Below are positions 8,807 through 16,317 of a stretch of 64,000 nt of DNA, piece after piece. Position 1 is the stretch's first letter; each line of letters starts with the position of its first letter. This DNA is from Paenibacillus sp. PL2-23. Lineage in GTDB: Bacteria > Bacillota > Bacilli > Paenibacillales > Paenibacillaceae. The DNA lies in assembly GCF_040834005.1 (NCBI RefSeq), contig NZ_CP162129.1:3682001-3746000 (forward strand), in the 5' to 3' direction. The notes under the pieces were generated by a model. The model ran no database searches and was not told the origin of the DNA. It was given only the letters and a program-made list of their open reading frames with translations. The position numbers were made by a program, and so were the translations under genes.

Positions 8807-10317
8807 TCCGTCTGGACTGCCTTAGCTCGTTCCTTGCCCTTGTCGGACTCGCCGGCGTTGCGGTTCGCGGCGTCGCGATCCCGCTGCATCTCCTCCACCG
8901 ACTTGACCGCCAGACGGGCTGCTCCCTTGTAGTCGCGGGTAGGGAGCAGCGGCCCGTCGTTCAGGCGCTGCTTCGCCGCAGCGATTGCCTCCCCGTATTG
9001 AGGCAGCCACTTCTCACCCGCGACAAGCATTTCGTCGACCATTTGCCAAATTTCCTTCGGGTTGCAGACGGCGCCTACAAGCGGATCCATCATCAACGCT
9101 TGCCGCAATAGCTGATCATCGCCGCGAACGGCAGCCTCTACCGCGAGACGCTGTACCGAAATGCTGACGCTGCATACCGCAGCCGGTCCAAGCGGAAGCT
9201 CCCCGACGATGGGCATGGAGATGCCGTTCCGGTCCACGTAGCCGGGCGCCTCAATAATCGCGTCCGCCGGCAGGTTGGAGATAACCCCTGCATTCACCAC
9301 GTTGAAATGCCCCCGATAGAGGCGTCCCGTTTCCAGTCCCTCGATAATATACGAGCCATGCTCATGGCTCCGATTGGCCTCTTCGTACGTCATTGCCGGG
9401 TCCTTCATCCAGTTGGGGAAATCCGTCTCGAACCAATTTCTCCCCTCCGTGCATACCCGCAAATACCCGCCTGTCTCGCCGTTAATCCAAGACCCCAGAT
9501 CGATCCAATCGCCAATCTCCTGGGGTCTCTTCCTGTACCAAGGCACATATTCGCTCAGATGCCCGTTGGATTCTGTGCTGTAATAGCCGAAGCGACGCAG
9601 CATGTCGATCCGAACCTTCTCGGTTCGGCTGAAATCGGGATGGTTCTCGAACGCCTCAAGCAGCTTGCCTGTCAGATCCTCGCCTTCATGCTTGATGGAC
9701 ACATACCAGGTCTGATGGTTGATGCCCGCACAAATGATGTCCACAGCCTCCTGCTTCAGGCCGAACGCTTCCGCGATTTGCCAGTGACCGCCCTGCACGC
9801 CATGGCATAATCCAATCGTGCGGACGCCGCCATACTTGTTGCAAGCCCATGTCAGCATCGCCATCGGGTTCGCGTAATTAAGAAGCAGCGCGTCTTGCGC
9901 AGCATGCGCCCGAATATCCTTGCAAATATTCAGCATCTCAGCGATACCGCGCTGTCCATACATGATGCCCCCTGCGCATAGCGTATCGCCTACACATTGG
10001 TCAACGCCGTATTTGAGCGGGATATCAATATCCGAAGCGAACGCCTCCAGCCCTCCTACCCGAATCGTGCAAATCACATATTTGGCGCCCTTCAGCGCTT
10101 CCCTTCGATCGGTTGTGGATTGAATACGGATGGCAAGGCCATTCTCTTCGATATCCCGTTGGCAGAGGCTGGTGACCATCTTCAGATTCTGTTCGTTAAT
10201 GTCTGTGAAAGCTACCTCGATGGCGTCGAATTCGGGCACAGAGAGCAAATCTCTCAGCAGCCCGCGGGTGAAGCCAATGGATCCCGCGCCGATAAACGTT
10301 ATTTTGAATGTAGACAT
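8803..10317 (-). CDS. melA: GH4 family alpha-galactosidase (MelA-like)
   Basis: Cytoplasmic NAD- and Mn-dependent glycosidase of 504 residues. The Rossmann start carries GAGSIGF (10-16) for NAD. Metal/substrate residues typical of GH4 are visible at CHGVQGG (Cys171, His172) and GINHQTW (Asn200, His201). GH4 enzymes act by oxidation at C3, elimination and re-addition rather than classical hydrolysis. Similarity to MelA suggests alpha-galactosides such as melibiose, but alpha-glucuronidases are close relatives, so the substrate is not certain. ATG at 10317 has GGAGGG about 8 nt upstream. It follows an AraC-type gene after 112 nt, which fits inducer-dependent control by that regulator. The lysine/arginine-rich C-terminus is probably disordered. 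Confidence 0.92.
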   Translation of the reverse strand: MSTFKITFIGAGSIGFTRGLLRDLLSVPEFDAIEVAFTDINEQNLKMVTSLCQRDIEENGLAIRIQSTTDRREALKGAKYVICTIRVGGLEAFASDIDIPLKYGVDQCVGDTLCAGGIMYGQRGIAEMLNICKDIRAHAAQDALLLNYANPMAMLTWACNKYGGVRTIGLCHGVQGGHWQIAEAFGLKQEAVDIICAGINHQTWYVSIKHEGEDLTGKLLEAFENHPDFSRTEKVRIDMLRRFGYYSTESNGHLSEYVPWYRKRPQEIGDWIDLGSWINGETGGYLRVCTEGRNWFETDFPNWMKDPAMTYEEANRSHEHGSYIIEGLETGRLYRGHFNVVNAGVISNLPADAIIEAPGYVDRNGISMPIVGELPLGPAAVCSVSISVQRLAVEAAVRGDDQLLRQALMMDPLVGAVCNPKEIWQMVDEMLVAGEKWLPQYGEAIAAAKQRLNDGPLLPTRDYKGAARLAVKSVEEMQRDRDAANRNAGESDKGKERAKAVQTD

Positions 10318-10369
10318 ATGCTTATCCCTCCGATTGCTCCTAAGTTATGAGTGCAATATCTTCACCCTT

Positions 10370-10378
10370 ATTGTAGCA
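10370..10378 (-). promoter_or_regulatory. Extended -10 promoter candidate for melA
   Basis: On the minus strand TGCTACAAT forms an extended -10 (TGn plus TACAAT) about 50 nt upstream of the melA start. No good -35 is present, a layout common for promoters that need an activator, here plausibly the AraC-type protein encoded just upstream. Confidence 0.4.
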
Positions 10379-10429
10379 ACCCTATCGAGTAAGCGTTATC
10401 AATATCCTGACCAGCTTGCATGCGAGGTG

Positions 10430-11329
10430 TCAGAAATCGTCACCATGAATATGCGCTTGGCAGGAGCTTCGATATTCGTTTGGCGTTTGTCCGGTGCTTT
10501 TTTTGAACAAGGCATGGAAATACGCGCGGCTGCCAACCCCGACATATTCACATATATCCGCTGCTGGAATGTCCGTCTGCCTCAGAAGCATCTTCGCTTT
10601 CTCCACGCGCAGCTCCGTCAGATATACCGTAATCGTCCTGCCGGTACCCGCCCTGAAGACGCGATGCAGATAACCAGGGTGCAGATTGACAGCGGAGGCG
10701 ATATCCTTAACCTGAATATCCCTGTCATAATTATGATGTATGAACTGGATGGCCTGCTTCACATACCGTTCGGACGGTCTGTCTTCCATACGCAGCGCCT
10801 CGCTGCGAATATATCCAATCGTCACAAGCAGCTGAGCGAACAGCAGCTCAATTCTCGTTTCCCTGCGGTTATCCTTCACGTCGAGCTCCAGAACCAGACT
10901 TTTCAGCAGCGGATACAGCTCGTCTGTGTCACGCAGCACGAGATAAGGAGCAGTCTCCTTCGCCAGCTCACAGACAAGCGGATCTTCTCCCGCAAGCGCG
11001 CGCAGCGAAGGAAACGCCGTTCGACGCTCCTCCATGCCAAATTCGACATTCAGCATACGGCAGGGACCGAATTCACCAACCAGCAGCCGATGCGGAACAG
11101 TGGCATCCAGAATAATAAACTCCCCGCGCCTTAGCGTCATATCGGCATGGGATCCATCAAGAGCAAGCTCAACTCTGCATTCGCCTGATATGACGTACAT
11201 AATCTCAACGGATTCATGCGTGTGGAAGCCCATCGCAAATTCAACCCATTGCTTGTAATAATACGCTGCGAAGCAAGGATGCTTGTCGCCCTCCAGCCAT
11301 AAACGATTGAACAGTCCTGTGCGTCCCAT
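10430..11329 (-). CDS. AraC family regulator with cupin sensor domain
   Basis: Transcription factor of 299 residues. The N-terminal half is an AraC-type cupin (GFHTHESVEIMYVISGE, then RRGEFIILDATVPHRL) that binds small sugars in related proteins. The C-terminal half (about 195-290) has two helix-turn-helix motifs, including VKDIASAVNLHPGYLHRVF and the closing signature YFHALFKKSTGQTPNEYR. It starts 7 nt after the MarR gene stop, with GAGGAG inside the end of that gene, so the two are co-translated. The next gene is melA, its probable target. It is most likely an activator responding to an alpha-galactoside, by inference from context. Confidence 0.9.
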   Translation of the reverse strand: MGRTGLFNRLWLEGDKHPCFAAYYYKQWVEFAMGFHTHESVEIMYVISGECRVELALDGSHADMTLRRGEFIILDATVPHRLLVGEFGPCRMLNVEFGMEERRTAFPSLRALAGEDPLVCELAKETAPYLVLRDTDELYPLLKSLVLELDVKDNRRETRIELLFAQLLVTIGYIRSEALRMEDRPSERYVKQAIQFIHHNYDRDIQVKDIASAVNLHPGYLHRVFRAGTGRTITVYLTELRVEKAKMLLRQTDIPAADICEYVGVGSRAYFHALFKKSTGQTPNEYRSSCQAHIHGDDF

Positions 11330-11336
11330 ATTCCCG

Positions 11337-11789
11337 CTACTCCTCGTCGCACTCCATATTGCGGCTCATCTGTCCGAACAGCTCGATCGCCTTGCACATA
11401 TCCTCTGAGCTCATGCCGCGAAACAGCTTCAGCATAACCTTCTCTCTTAAATCCAGCATCGTATGCACCATCGCTCGTCCATCGTCGGTCAGTGCAAGAA
11501 GAACGGACCTGCGATCCTGTTCGCTGCGCTTTCTCGTCACATAACCCAGCTCAATCAATCGGTCCGCGATTCCCGTCACGCCTCCGCCCGTAATGAACAG
11601 GGCTTCGGCGAGCTGGGTCGCCTTGAGCGGGCCATTCTCCGACAGCACAATTAGCATCCTGCCGTGTGTCATACCCAGCCCATGTGCATTCACCCTGTTC
11701 CACTCCGCCAATATGAGCCTGCGAACCTCGCGAAACGATTCATCGAGCGACTTCATTAATTCCAATCTGTCTTCGTTCATGGACACCAT
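11337..11789 (-). CDS. MarR family transcriptional regulator
   Basis: Dimeric winged-helix repressor of 150 residues. The wing and recognition helix region reads LAEALFITGGGVTGIADRLIELGYVTRKRSEQDRRS in full, with the family hallmark DRRxxxxxLT (DRRSVLLALT). MarR proteins typically repress their own operon and release DNA on binding phenolics or other ligands. ATG at 11789 follows GGAGGAAGG. It is first in an apparent marR-araC-melA transcription unit driven by a consensus promoter, and an inverted repeat sits over the -10 as a likely operator. It is unusual to see a MarR protein lead an alpha-galactosidase operon; it might control other genes as well. Confidence 0.92.
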   Translation of the reverse strand: MVSMNEDRLELMKSLDESFREVRRLILAEWNRVNAHGLGMTHGRMLIVLSENGPLKATQLAEALFITGGGVTGIADRLIELGYVTRKRSEQDRRSVLLALTDDGRAMVHTMLDLREKVMLKLFRGMSSEDMCKAIELFGQMSRNMECDEE

Positions 11790-11828
11790 GGCCTTCCTCC
11801 CGCGCTTGCCTGAGACCGCTTATATGAA

Positions 11829-11845
11829 CACAGTATAGACCTGTG
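11829..11845. promoter_or_regulatory. Candidate MarR operator
   Basis: Inverted repeat CACAG-N7-CTGTG overlaps the -10 hexamer of the marR promoter. Position and symmetry suit autorepression by the MarR protein; the assignment is inferred. Confidence 0.45.
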
Positions 11846-11860
11846 AATTTCTTCCGTCAA
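11832..11860 (-). promoter_or_regulatory. SigA-type promoter of marR-araC-melA
   Basis: Minus-strand TTGACG (11855-11860), 17-bp spacer, TATACT (11832-11837). The -10 lies 43 nt upstream of the marR start. Near-consensus and well placed. Confidence 0.75.
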
Positions 11861-11868
11861 TGTAACGC

Positions 11869-11911
11869 AAGCAAGGCCGATGGATGCGTATTGCACCCAG
11901 CGGCCTTGCTT
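11869..11911 (-). terminator. Terminator downstream of the ureA-like gene
   Basis: Arms aagcaaggccg (11869-11879) and cggccttgctt (11901-11911) are perfectly complementary around a 21-nt loop. The T-rich side is not strong in either direction, but it separates ureA from the marR promoter. Confidence 0.6.
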
Positions 11912-11929
11912 CTTTTGGCCTGAAGGCCC

Positions 11930-12235
11930 TTAACCTGTAATGGGATACGGAATTGTGACAAGCCTAATCCCTTCCGGGAATGCCACTTCAACCTTCACCT
12001 CACGCAGGCTTTCGGCTGTCCCGCCAAGCACTTGATCCCTGTGCAGAAGCCCTCTTCCAAGCTCGATCAATTCGGAGGGCTTCATACCGACGCTTGCTCC
12101 TTCTCGGATTGCCGCTGTAATCAGCGCAATACATTCTTGATCATTGAGCTTCACTCCGCGCCTCAGCCTTCGTTTGGCCAAATCCGCCGCAATGATGAGG
12201 AGCAGCGCCTCCTTCTCGGTTTCAGTTAAAGCCAC
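11930..12235 (-). CDS. ureA: Urease gamma subunit-like protein (orphan)
   Basis: 101-residue protein that matches the length and motifs of urease gamma (UreA): an N-terminal TETEKEALLLIIAADLAKRR helix pair, GVKLNDQECIALITAAIREGA, LGRGLLHRDQVL and a C-terminal VEVAFPEGIRLVTIPYPI. UreA has no catalytic residues; it packs on UreC in the (alpha-beta-gamma)3 urease trimer. No ureB, ureC or accessory gene is adjacent: the neighbours are a two-component system upstream and marR downstream. The GTG start (12233-12235) has GGGAGG 8 nt upstream. The upstream region carries a perfect GlnR/TnrA-type box. Either the rest of urease lies elsewhere in the genome, or this is a relict or repurposed subunit. 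Confidence 0.85.
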   Translation of the reverse strand: MALTETEKEALLLIIAADLAKRRLRRGVKLNDQECIALITAAIREGASVGMKPSELIELGRGLLHRDQVLGGTAESLREVKVEVAFPEGIRLVTIPYPITG

Positions 12236-12300
12236 ACGAGCATCCTCCCTTCAGCCTTAAATCCCTGCCCGCTCATACATCCCATACACCAAACACTATA

Positions 12301-12317
12301 TGTAAGATTATATTACA
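12301..12317. promoter_or_regulatory. GlnR/TnrA-type nitrogen control box
   Basis: TGTAAGATTATATTACA matches the consensus TGTNAN7TNACA at every fixed position, with one extra matching pair outside. It overlaps a minus-strand TATAAT (12307-12312), with TTTACA 15 bp further upstream as a short-spaced -35. It lies 66 bp upstream of the ureA-like start. Placement over the -10 suggests repression by GlnR or TnrA. Confidence 0.65.
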
Positions 12318-12334
12318 TAAATTAAATTGTAAAT

Positions 12335-12360
12335 AGACCTTTTTCCTATGAAAAAGATCT
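12335..12360 (-). terminator. AT-rich hairpin after the histidine kinase gene
   Basis: Arms agacctttttc (12335-12345) and gaaaaagatct (12350-12360) pair except for one wobble around a 4-nt loop. It is followed on the minus strand by an AT-rich tract rather than a pure T run. A weak terminator separating the kinase from ureA is likely. Confidence 0.5.
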
Positions 12361-12445
12361 ATGCGTGTCAATTGAATGACATTTATGCGATTATCTAAAG
12401 TTGAAAGCCAGCTGCAGCCCTTAAGCCCTTTGCTTGAGGCTTCAA

Positions 12446-13558
12446 CTAGCGTTGTTCAAAAAGCGGCAGAGCCACCCGGAACACCGTTCGCTCCGAGCTG
12501 CTGTCCGCTTCGATGGAACCGCCGTGCTTCTCCACAATGCTCTTGCATATGGCAAGGCCAAGACCCGACCCACCCGACCATCTCGTCCTCGACTTATCGG
12601 CACGATAGAATCGATCGAAGATATGAGGCAGGTCGATCGCCGAGATCGGCTCCCCATAGTTAACCACCTCGACGACCGCTTTTTTCTGCACAATGGACAC
12701 ACTTACTTCGATTCGCTTGCCATCCTTGCCATACGCCATGGCATTCGATATCAGGTTTTCGAACACTCGCGCCAGCTTAGGGGCATCCGCTCGAACCGTC
12801 ACGTGCTTCTCTTCGGCATGAAGCTCGCCGTTCATCCCCGCCTGCTGGAGCGGCATATGGTATTGCACGAGCAGCTGTCCCAGCATTTCGACCAGATTAA
12901 TGGGGGCCAAATGCAAGGCGACGGTATCGTGGCGCATTCTCGTATATTCGAACAAATCATCGATTAGCGTATGCAGATGCTGAGACTTCTCATAAGCGAT
13001 AGCTATATAATGACGCAGCTCTACCTCGTCCCGGTATCGATCCTGCTCGATGAGTCCCAGATAGCCGACGACGGAGGTCAGCGGCGTTCTCAGATCATGG
13101 GACACATTCGTAATCAATTCATTTTTGGCCTGCTCCGCTCTTCGTTCCTCTTCAAGCGCTCGATGCAGACGCTCCGTGAAGCGGTTGACATTGCCCGCAA
13201 GCATAGCGAATGAGCTGCCGCTCCTGACAACAACTCGATGATTCAGCTCTAGCCGCCCCTCGGCCATTTGCTTTACGGTGCCATTTATTTTGCCCAGCGA
13301 GCTGAACAGGAGCCACTGAAGCAGCATGAAGCAGCCCAAGAACAGCACCAGACCGATGAACCACAGTCCAAGTCCGCCCGGCAGCACTTCCACAACAAAA
13401 TTGCCGATATCTATTAAGAAATAAAAAAAACTAACATTGGTGGCCAGGAATAGCGTCACCACGAATAAGATCGCCAGGAGAATCAATGCAGCAACAACGC
13501 TGATCACAAGATTCAGAAGTGACCGGAATACGAGTCTGGATACCAGATTATCCTTCAA
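12446..13558 (-). CDS. VanS-like sensor histidine kinase
   Basis: Sensor kinase of about 370 residues paired with the overlapping response regulator. Two hydrophobic helices (about 12-40 and 62-86) enclose only a short outer loop, so it may sense the membrane or a membrane partner. Then come a HAMP-like linker, the phosphoacceptor motif SHDLRTPLTS (His about 154), the N box NLISNAMAYG, F box FDRFYR and G2 GGSGLGL. The SHDLRTPL and short-loop architecture resembles VanS/YkoH-type kinases. TTG at 13558 is chosen: it overlaps the regulator stop by 11 nt and has a GGGGGG stretch 12 nt upstream; an in-frame TTG at 13588 would overlap by 41 nt. Ligand unknown. Confidence 0.88.
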   Translation of the reverse strand: MKDNLVSRLVFRSLLNLVISVVAALILLAILFVVTLFLATNVSFFYFLIDIGNFVVEVLPGGLGLWFIGLVLFLGCFMLLQWLLFSSLGKINGTVKQMAEGRLELNHRVVVRSGSSFAMLAGNVNRFTERLHRALEEERRAEQAKNELITNVSHDLRTPLTSVVGYLGLIEQDRYRDEVELRHYIAIAYEKSQHLHTLIDDLFEYTRMRHDTVALHLAPINLVEMLGQLLVQYHMPLQQAGMNGELHAEEKHVTVRADAPKLARVFENLISNAMAYGKDGKRIEVSVSIVQKKAVVEVVNYGEPISAIDLPHIFDRFYRADKSRTRWSGGSGLGLAICKSIVEKHGGSIEADSSSERTVFRVALPLFEQR

Positions 13559-14258
13559 TTTTGTAGCCAACCCCCCAGACGGTAACAATCAGCTTCTCGC
13601 CAAGCTCCTTCTCCAGCTTGTCCCGGAGCTTGCTGATATGCACCATCACCGTATTGTTGGATTCGAAGTACTTCTCCTTCCATACCTGCTGGAAGATATC
13701 CTCCGCGCTGAATACCCTACCCGGCTGGCCCGCCAGCAGATACAGAATGCCGAACTCCGTAGAGGTCAGATGCAGCGGACGGCCATCGACGTCTGCGGAA
13801 TGGCTAAGCTTGTCGATCCTCAGCGGACCGAGCCGCAGCTCCCTGCCTTCTCCCGAAGCGGCTCCGCCATTGTGGTCCGAAGGCTTGCTGTATTGGTAGG
13901 AACGTCGCAGCAGGGAGCGAACGCGGGCGAGCAGCTCCAGCGGATTGAACGGCTTCGCCATATAATCATCCGCGCCAGTCATCAGCCCCATGATCTTGTC
14001 CATATCGCCTGTCTTCGCGCTAAGCATCAAAATCGGCACATGATGCTCCTTCCTCAGCCTCCGGCATACCTCCAGACCATCCAGCTTGGGCATCATAATA
14101 TCGAGAATGACCAGATCGGCTTGCTGGCACTCGAAAGCGGCAATGGCCGCTTCACCGTCCAGAACCACCTCTGTCTGAAAGCCTTCGTTTCTCAAATAAA
14201 TTTCAATCAGCTCCGCAATTTCCCGCTCATCGTCCACGATTAACACTCGTCGTTCCAC
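13548..14258 (-). CDS. OmpR family response regulator (VanR-like)
   Basis: Two-domain regulator of 236 residues. The receiver domain has the acidic pair DD (9-10), the phosphoacceptor Asp53 in LVILDIMMP, the Thr/Ser switch in LMLSAKT and Lys in AKPFNP. The C-terminal winged helix ends TVWGVGYKIEG. GTG at 14258 follows GGAGAGGATC. It is first in the unit, followed by the kinase, with an overlap. It probably binds direct repeats as a dimer to control cell-envelope genes, by family analogy only; the target is not visible here. Confidence 0.92.
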   Translation of the reverse strand: MERRVLIVDDEREIAELIEIYLRNEGFQTEVVLDGEAAIAAFECQQADLVILDIMMPKLDGLEVCRRLRKEHHVPILMLSAKTGDMDKIMGLMTGADDYMAKPFNPLELLARVRSLLRRSYQYSKPSDHNGGAASGEGRELRLGPLRIDKLSHSADVDGRPLHLTSTEFGILYLLAGQPGRVFSAEDIFQQVWKEKYFESNNTVMVHISKLRDKLEKELGEKLIVTVWGVGYKIEG

Positions 14259-14459
14259 ACATGATCCTCTCCTTCAGTCCATTGCTACTACTATACATGA
14301 TTGATGCGCCGCACGTAATGCGCCAAGGGAGGATTTCACAAAGCTTAAGCCATTCTTAAGATTTTTTTTAAAATAGGGCCATAACTTGGAGATCATCGCT
14401 CCGTATAGCCAACGCCTGTCCATTATGATAATATTATGAGTATTCATGCGTTCAGGTGA

Positions 14460-14484
14460 TAAGCGCCGAAGCGTCCAGCGCTTA
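14460..14484 (+). other. Hairpin in the ilvD leader
   Basis: TAAGCGC (14460-14466) pairs with GCGCTTA (14478-14484), and a short T run follows just before the AAGGAGG ribosome binding site of ilvD. It could be a weak attenuator or an mRNA-stability element. No T-box motif or leader peptide was recognised. Confidence 0.35.
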
Positions 14485-14512
14485 CGGCTATTTTTAAGGA
14501 GGTACTACAACT

Positions 14513-16198
14513 ATGGCTGCCCAAAGAATGCGTTCAGACATGATCAAAAAAGGCTTCGACCGCGCGCCGCACCGCAGCTTGCTTCGCGCAGCTGGCGTTA
14601 AGGACGAGGATTTCGGCAAACCGTTTATCGCGGTCTGCAACTCTTATATTGATATCGTTCCAGGCCACGTGCATTTGCAGGAATTCGGCAAGCTCGTGAA
14701 GGAAGCGATCCGCGAAGCCGGCGGCGTTCCATTCGAATTCAACACAATCGGCGTCGACGACGGCATCGCGATGGGACATATCGGCATGCGTTACTCGCTC
14801 GCGAGCCGTGAGATTATCGCGGATTCCGTCGAAACGGTCGTGAATGCTCACTGGTTCGACGGCATGGTCTGCATCCCGAACTGCGACAAGATTACGCCAG
14901 GCATGATGCTCGGCGCTCTTCGCGTCAATATCCCGACCGTTATGGTCAGCGGCGGCCCGATGAAGGCCGGCAAAACCTCCGATGGCCGCTCCATCTCCCT
15001 CTCCAGTGTATTCGAGGGCGTAGGCGCGCACCAAGCGGGCAAAATCAATGACGAGCAGCTGCTTGAACTTGAGCAATACGGCTGTCCGACTTGCGGCTCC
15101 TGCTCCGGCATGTTCACGGCTAACTCCATGAACTGCCTTGCGGAAGCGATGGGTCTTGCGATGCCGGGCAACGGCACCATTCTGGCTGTATCGCCGGAGC
15201 GTAAAGAATTTGTTAAGCAATCCGCTCGCCAGCTGATGAAGCTGATTGAGCTTAACCTGAAGCCGCGCGACATTGTCACAAAGGAAGCGATCGACAACAT
15301 GTTTGCGGTCGACATGGCAATGGGCGGCTCCACGAATACCGTTCTTCATACGCTGGCAATCGCGCACGAGGCTGGCATCGAATACCCGATCGAGCGCATC
15401 AACGAAGTTGCCGAGCGTGTACCGCATTTGGCTAAGATCGCTCCTGCTTCCGACTGGCACATCGAGGACGTTCATAATGCCGGCGGCGTAAGCGCCGTGC
15501 TGAACGAGCTGCTGAAGAAGGAAGGCGCACTACACGGCGATTGTATAACCGTAACCGGCAAGACCCTCCGCGAGAACGTGGAAGGCTGCGAAATCCAGAA
15601 TTACGACGTTATTCGCCCTATCGACAATCCGCATACGGAACGCGGCGGCCTAGCTGTCCTCTTCGGCAATCTGGCACCTAACGGCGCGATTATCAAGACG
15701 GGCGCTGTCGACAAATCCGTTGGCGGCTATCACAAGGGTCCAGCGATTTGCTTCGACTCCCAGGACGAGGCGCTTGCAGGCATCGCCGGCGGCAAAATCA
15801 AGGAAGGCCATGTCGTCATTATCCGTTATGAGGGACCAAAGGGCGGACCGGGCATGCCGGAGATGCTGGCTCCAACATCCCAGATCGTGGGTATGGGCCT
15901 TGGCGCCAAGGTTGCACTCATCACAGACGGACGCTTCTCCGGCGCTTCTCGCGGCATCAGCATCGGCCACGCTTCGCCAGAAGCGGCTGAAGGCGGGCCA
16001 ATTGCCTTCGTACAGGACGGAGATATCGTCGAGATCGATATGAACAACCGCACGATGAACCTGCTGATCAGCGACGAAGAGTTCGAGCAGCGCCGCGCCG
16101 CATGGCCGGGCTTCGAGCTGAAGATCAAGCGCGGTTATCTTGCGCGTTATGCTCATCTGGTTACCTCCGCCAGCACCGGCGGCGTTATGAAGATGTAG
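14513..16198 (+). CDS. ilvD: Dihydroxy-acid dehydratase
   Basis: Iron-sulfur enzyme of 561 residues that removes water from 2,3-dihydroxyisovalerate and 2,3-dihydroxy-3-methylvalerate, the third step of valine and isoleucine synthesis. Cluster cysteines are visible in [13 protein letters not shown] and [23 protein letters not shown] family motifs such as [14 protein letters not shown] are intact. Length is the usual 555-570. ATG at 14513 follows AAGGAGG with 10 nt spacing. It stands alone here, not in an ilv-leu operon, and has its own terminator, so it is probably transcribed singly. Confidence 0.97.
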   Translation: MAAQRMRSDMIKKGFDRAPHRSLLRAAGVKDEDFGKPFIAVCNSYIDIVPGHVHLQEFGKLVKEAIREAGGVPFEFNTIGVDDGIAMGHIGMRYSLASREIIADSVETVVNAHWFDGMVCIPNCDKITPGMMLGALRVNIPTVMVSGGPMKAGKTSDGRSISLSSVFEGVGAHQAGKINDEQLLELEQYGCPTCGSCSGMFTANSMNCLAEAMGLAMPGNGTILAVSPERKEFVKQSARQLMKLIELNLKPRDIVTKEAIDNMFAVDMAMGGSTNTVLHTLAIAHEAGIEYPIERINEVAERVPHLAKIAPASDWHIEDVHNAGGVSAVLNELLKKEGALHGDCITVTGKTLRENVEGCEIQNYDVIRPIDNPHTERGGLAVLFGNLAPNGAIIKTGAVDKSVGGYHKGPAICFDSQDEALAGIAGGKIKEGHVVIIRYEGPKGGPGMPEMLAPTSQIVGMGLGAKVALITDGRFSGASRGISIGHASPEAAEGGPIAFVQDGDIVEIDMNNRTMNLLISDEEFEQRRAAWPGFELKIKRGYLARYAHLVTSASTGGVMKM

Positions 16199-16211
16199 GA
16201 TCAAAACAGGG

Positions 16212-16245
16212 AACGGGACAGCACTTTTGGCTGTCCCGTTTTTTC
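16212..16245 (+). terminator. ilvD intrinsic terminator
   Basis: Eleven-base stem aacgggacagc (16212-16222) with gctgtcccgtt (16230-16240), 7-nt loop, followed by TTTTTC. Confidence 0.92.
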
Positions 16246-16264
16246 TCTGCATATAAATAATGTA

Positions 16265-16308
16265 CAAAAAGCCATTCTGCCAGTCATAACATCCGGCAAA
16301 ATGGCTTT
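16265..16308 (-). terminator. Terminator of the deacetylase gene
   Basis: Fourteen-base arms (16268-16281 and 16295-16308) with one mismatch. On the minus strand the hairpin is followed by a short T run. It ends transcription of the polysaccharide deacetylase, convergent with ilvD. Confidence 0.8.
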
Positions 16309-16317
16309 GTTGACAGG

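Noticed and set aside
10130..11134. 334-codon plus-strand frame across the melA start and araC
   Set aside because: Covers two real minus-strand genes and their promoter region; composition is not protein-like.
13548..13588. Longer histidine kinase start at TTG 13588
   Set aside because: Would overlap the regulator by 41 nt with no Shine-Dalgarno; 13558 fits better.
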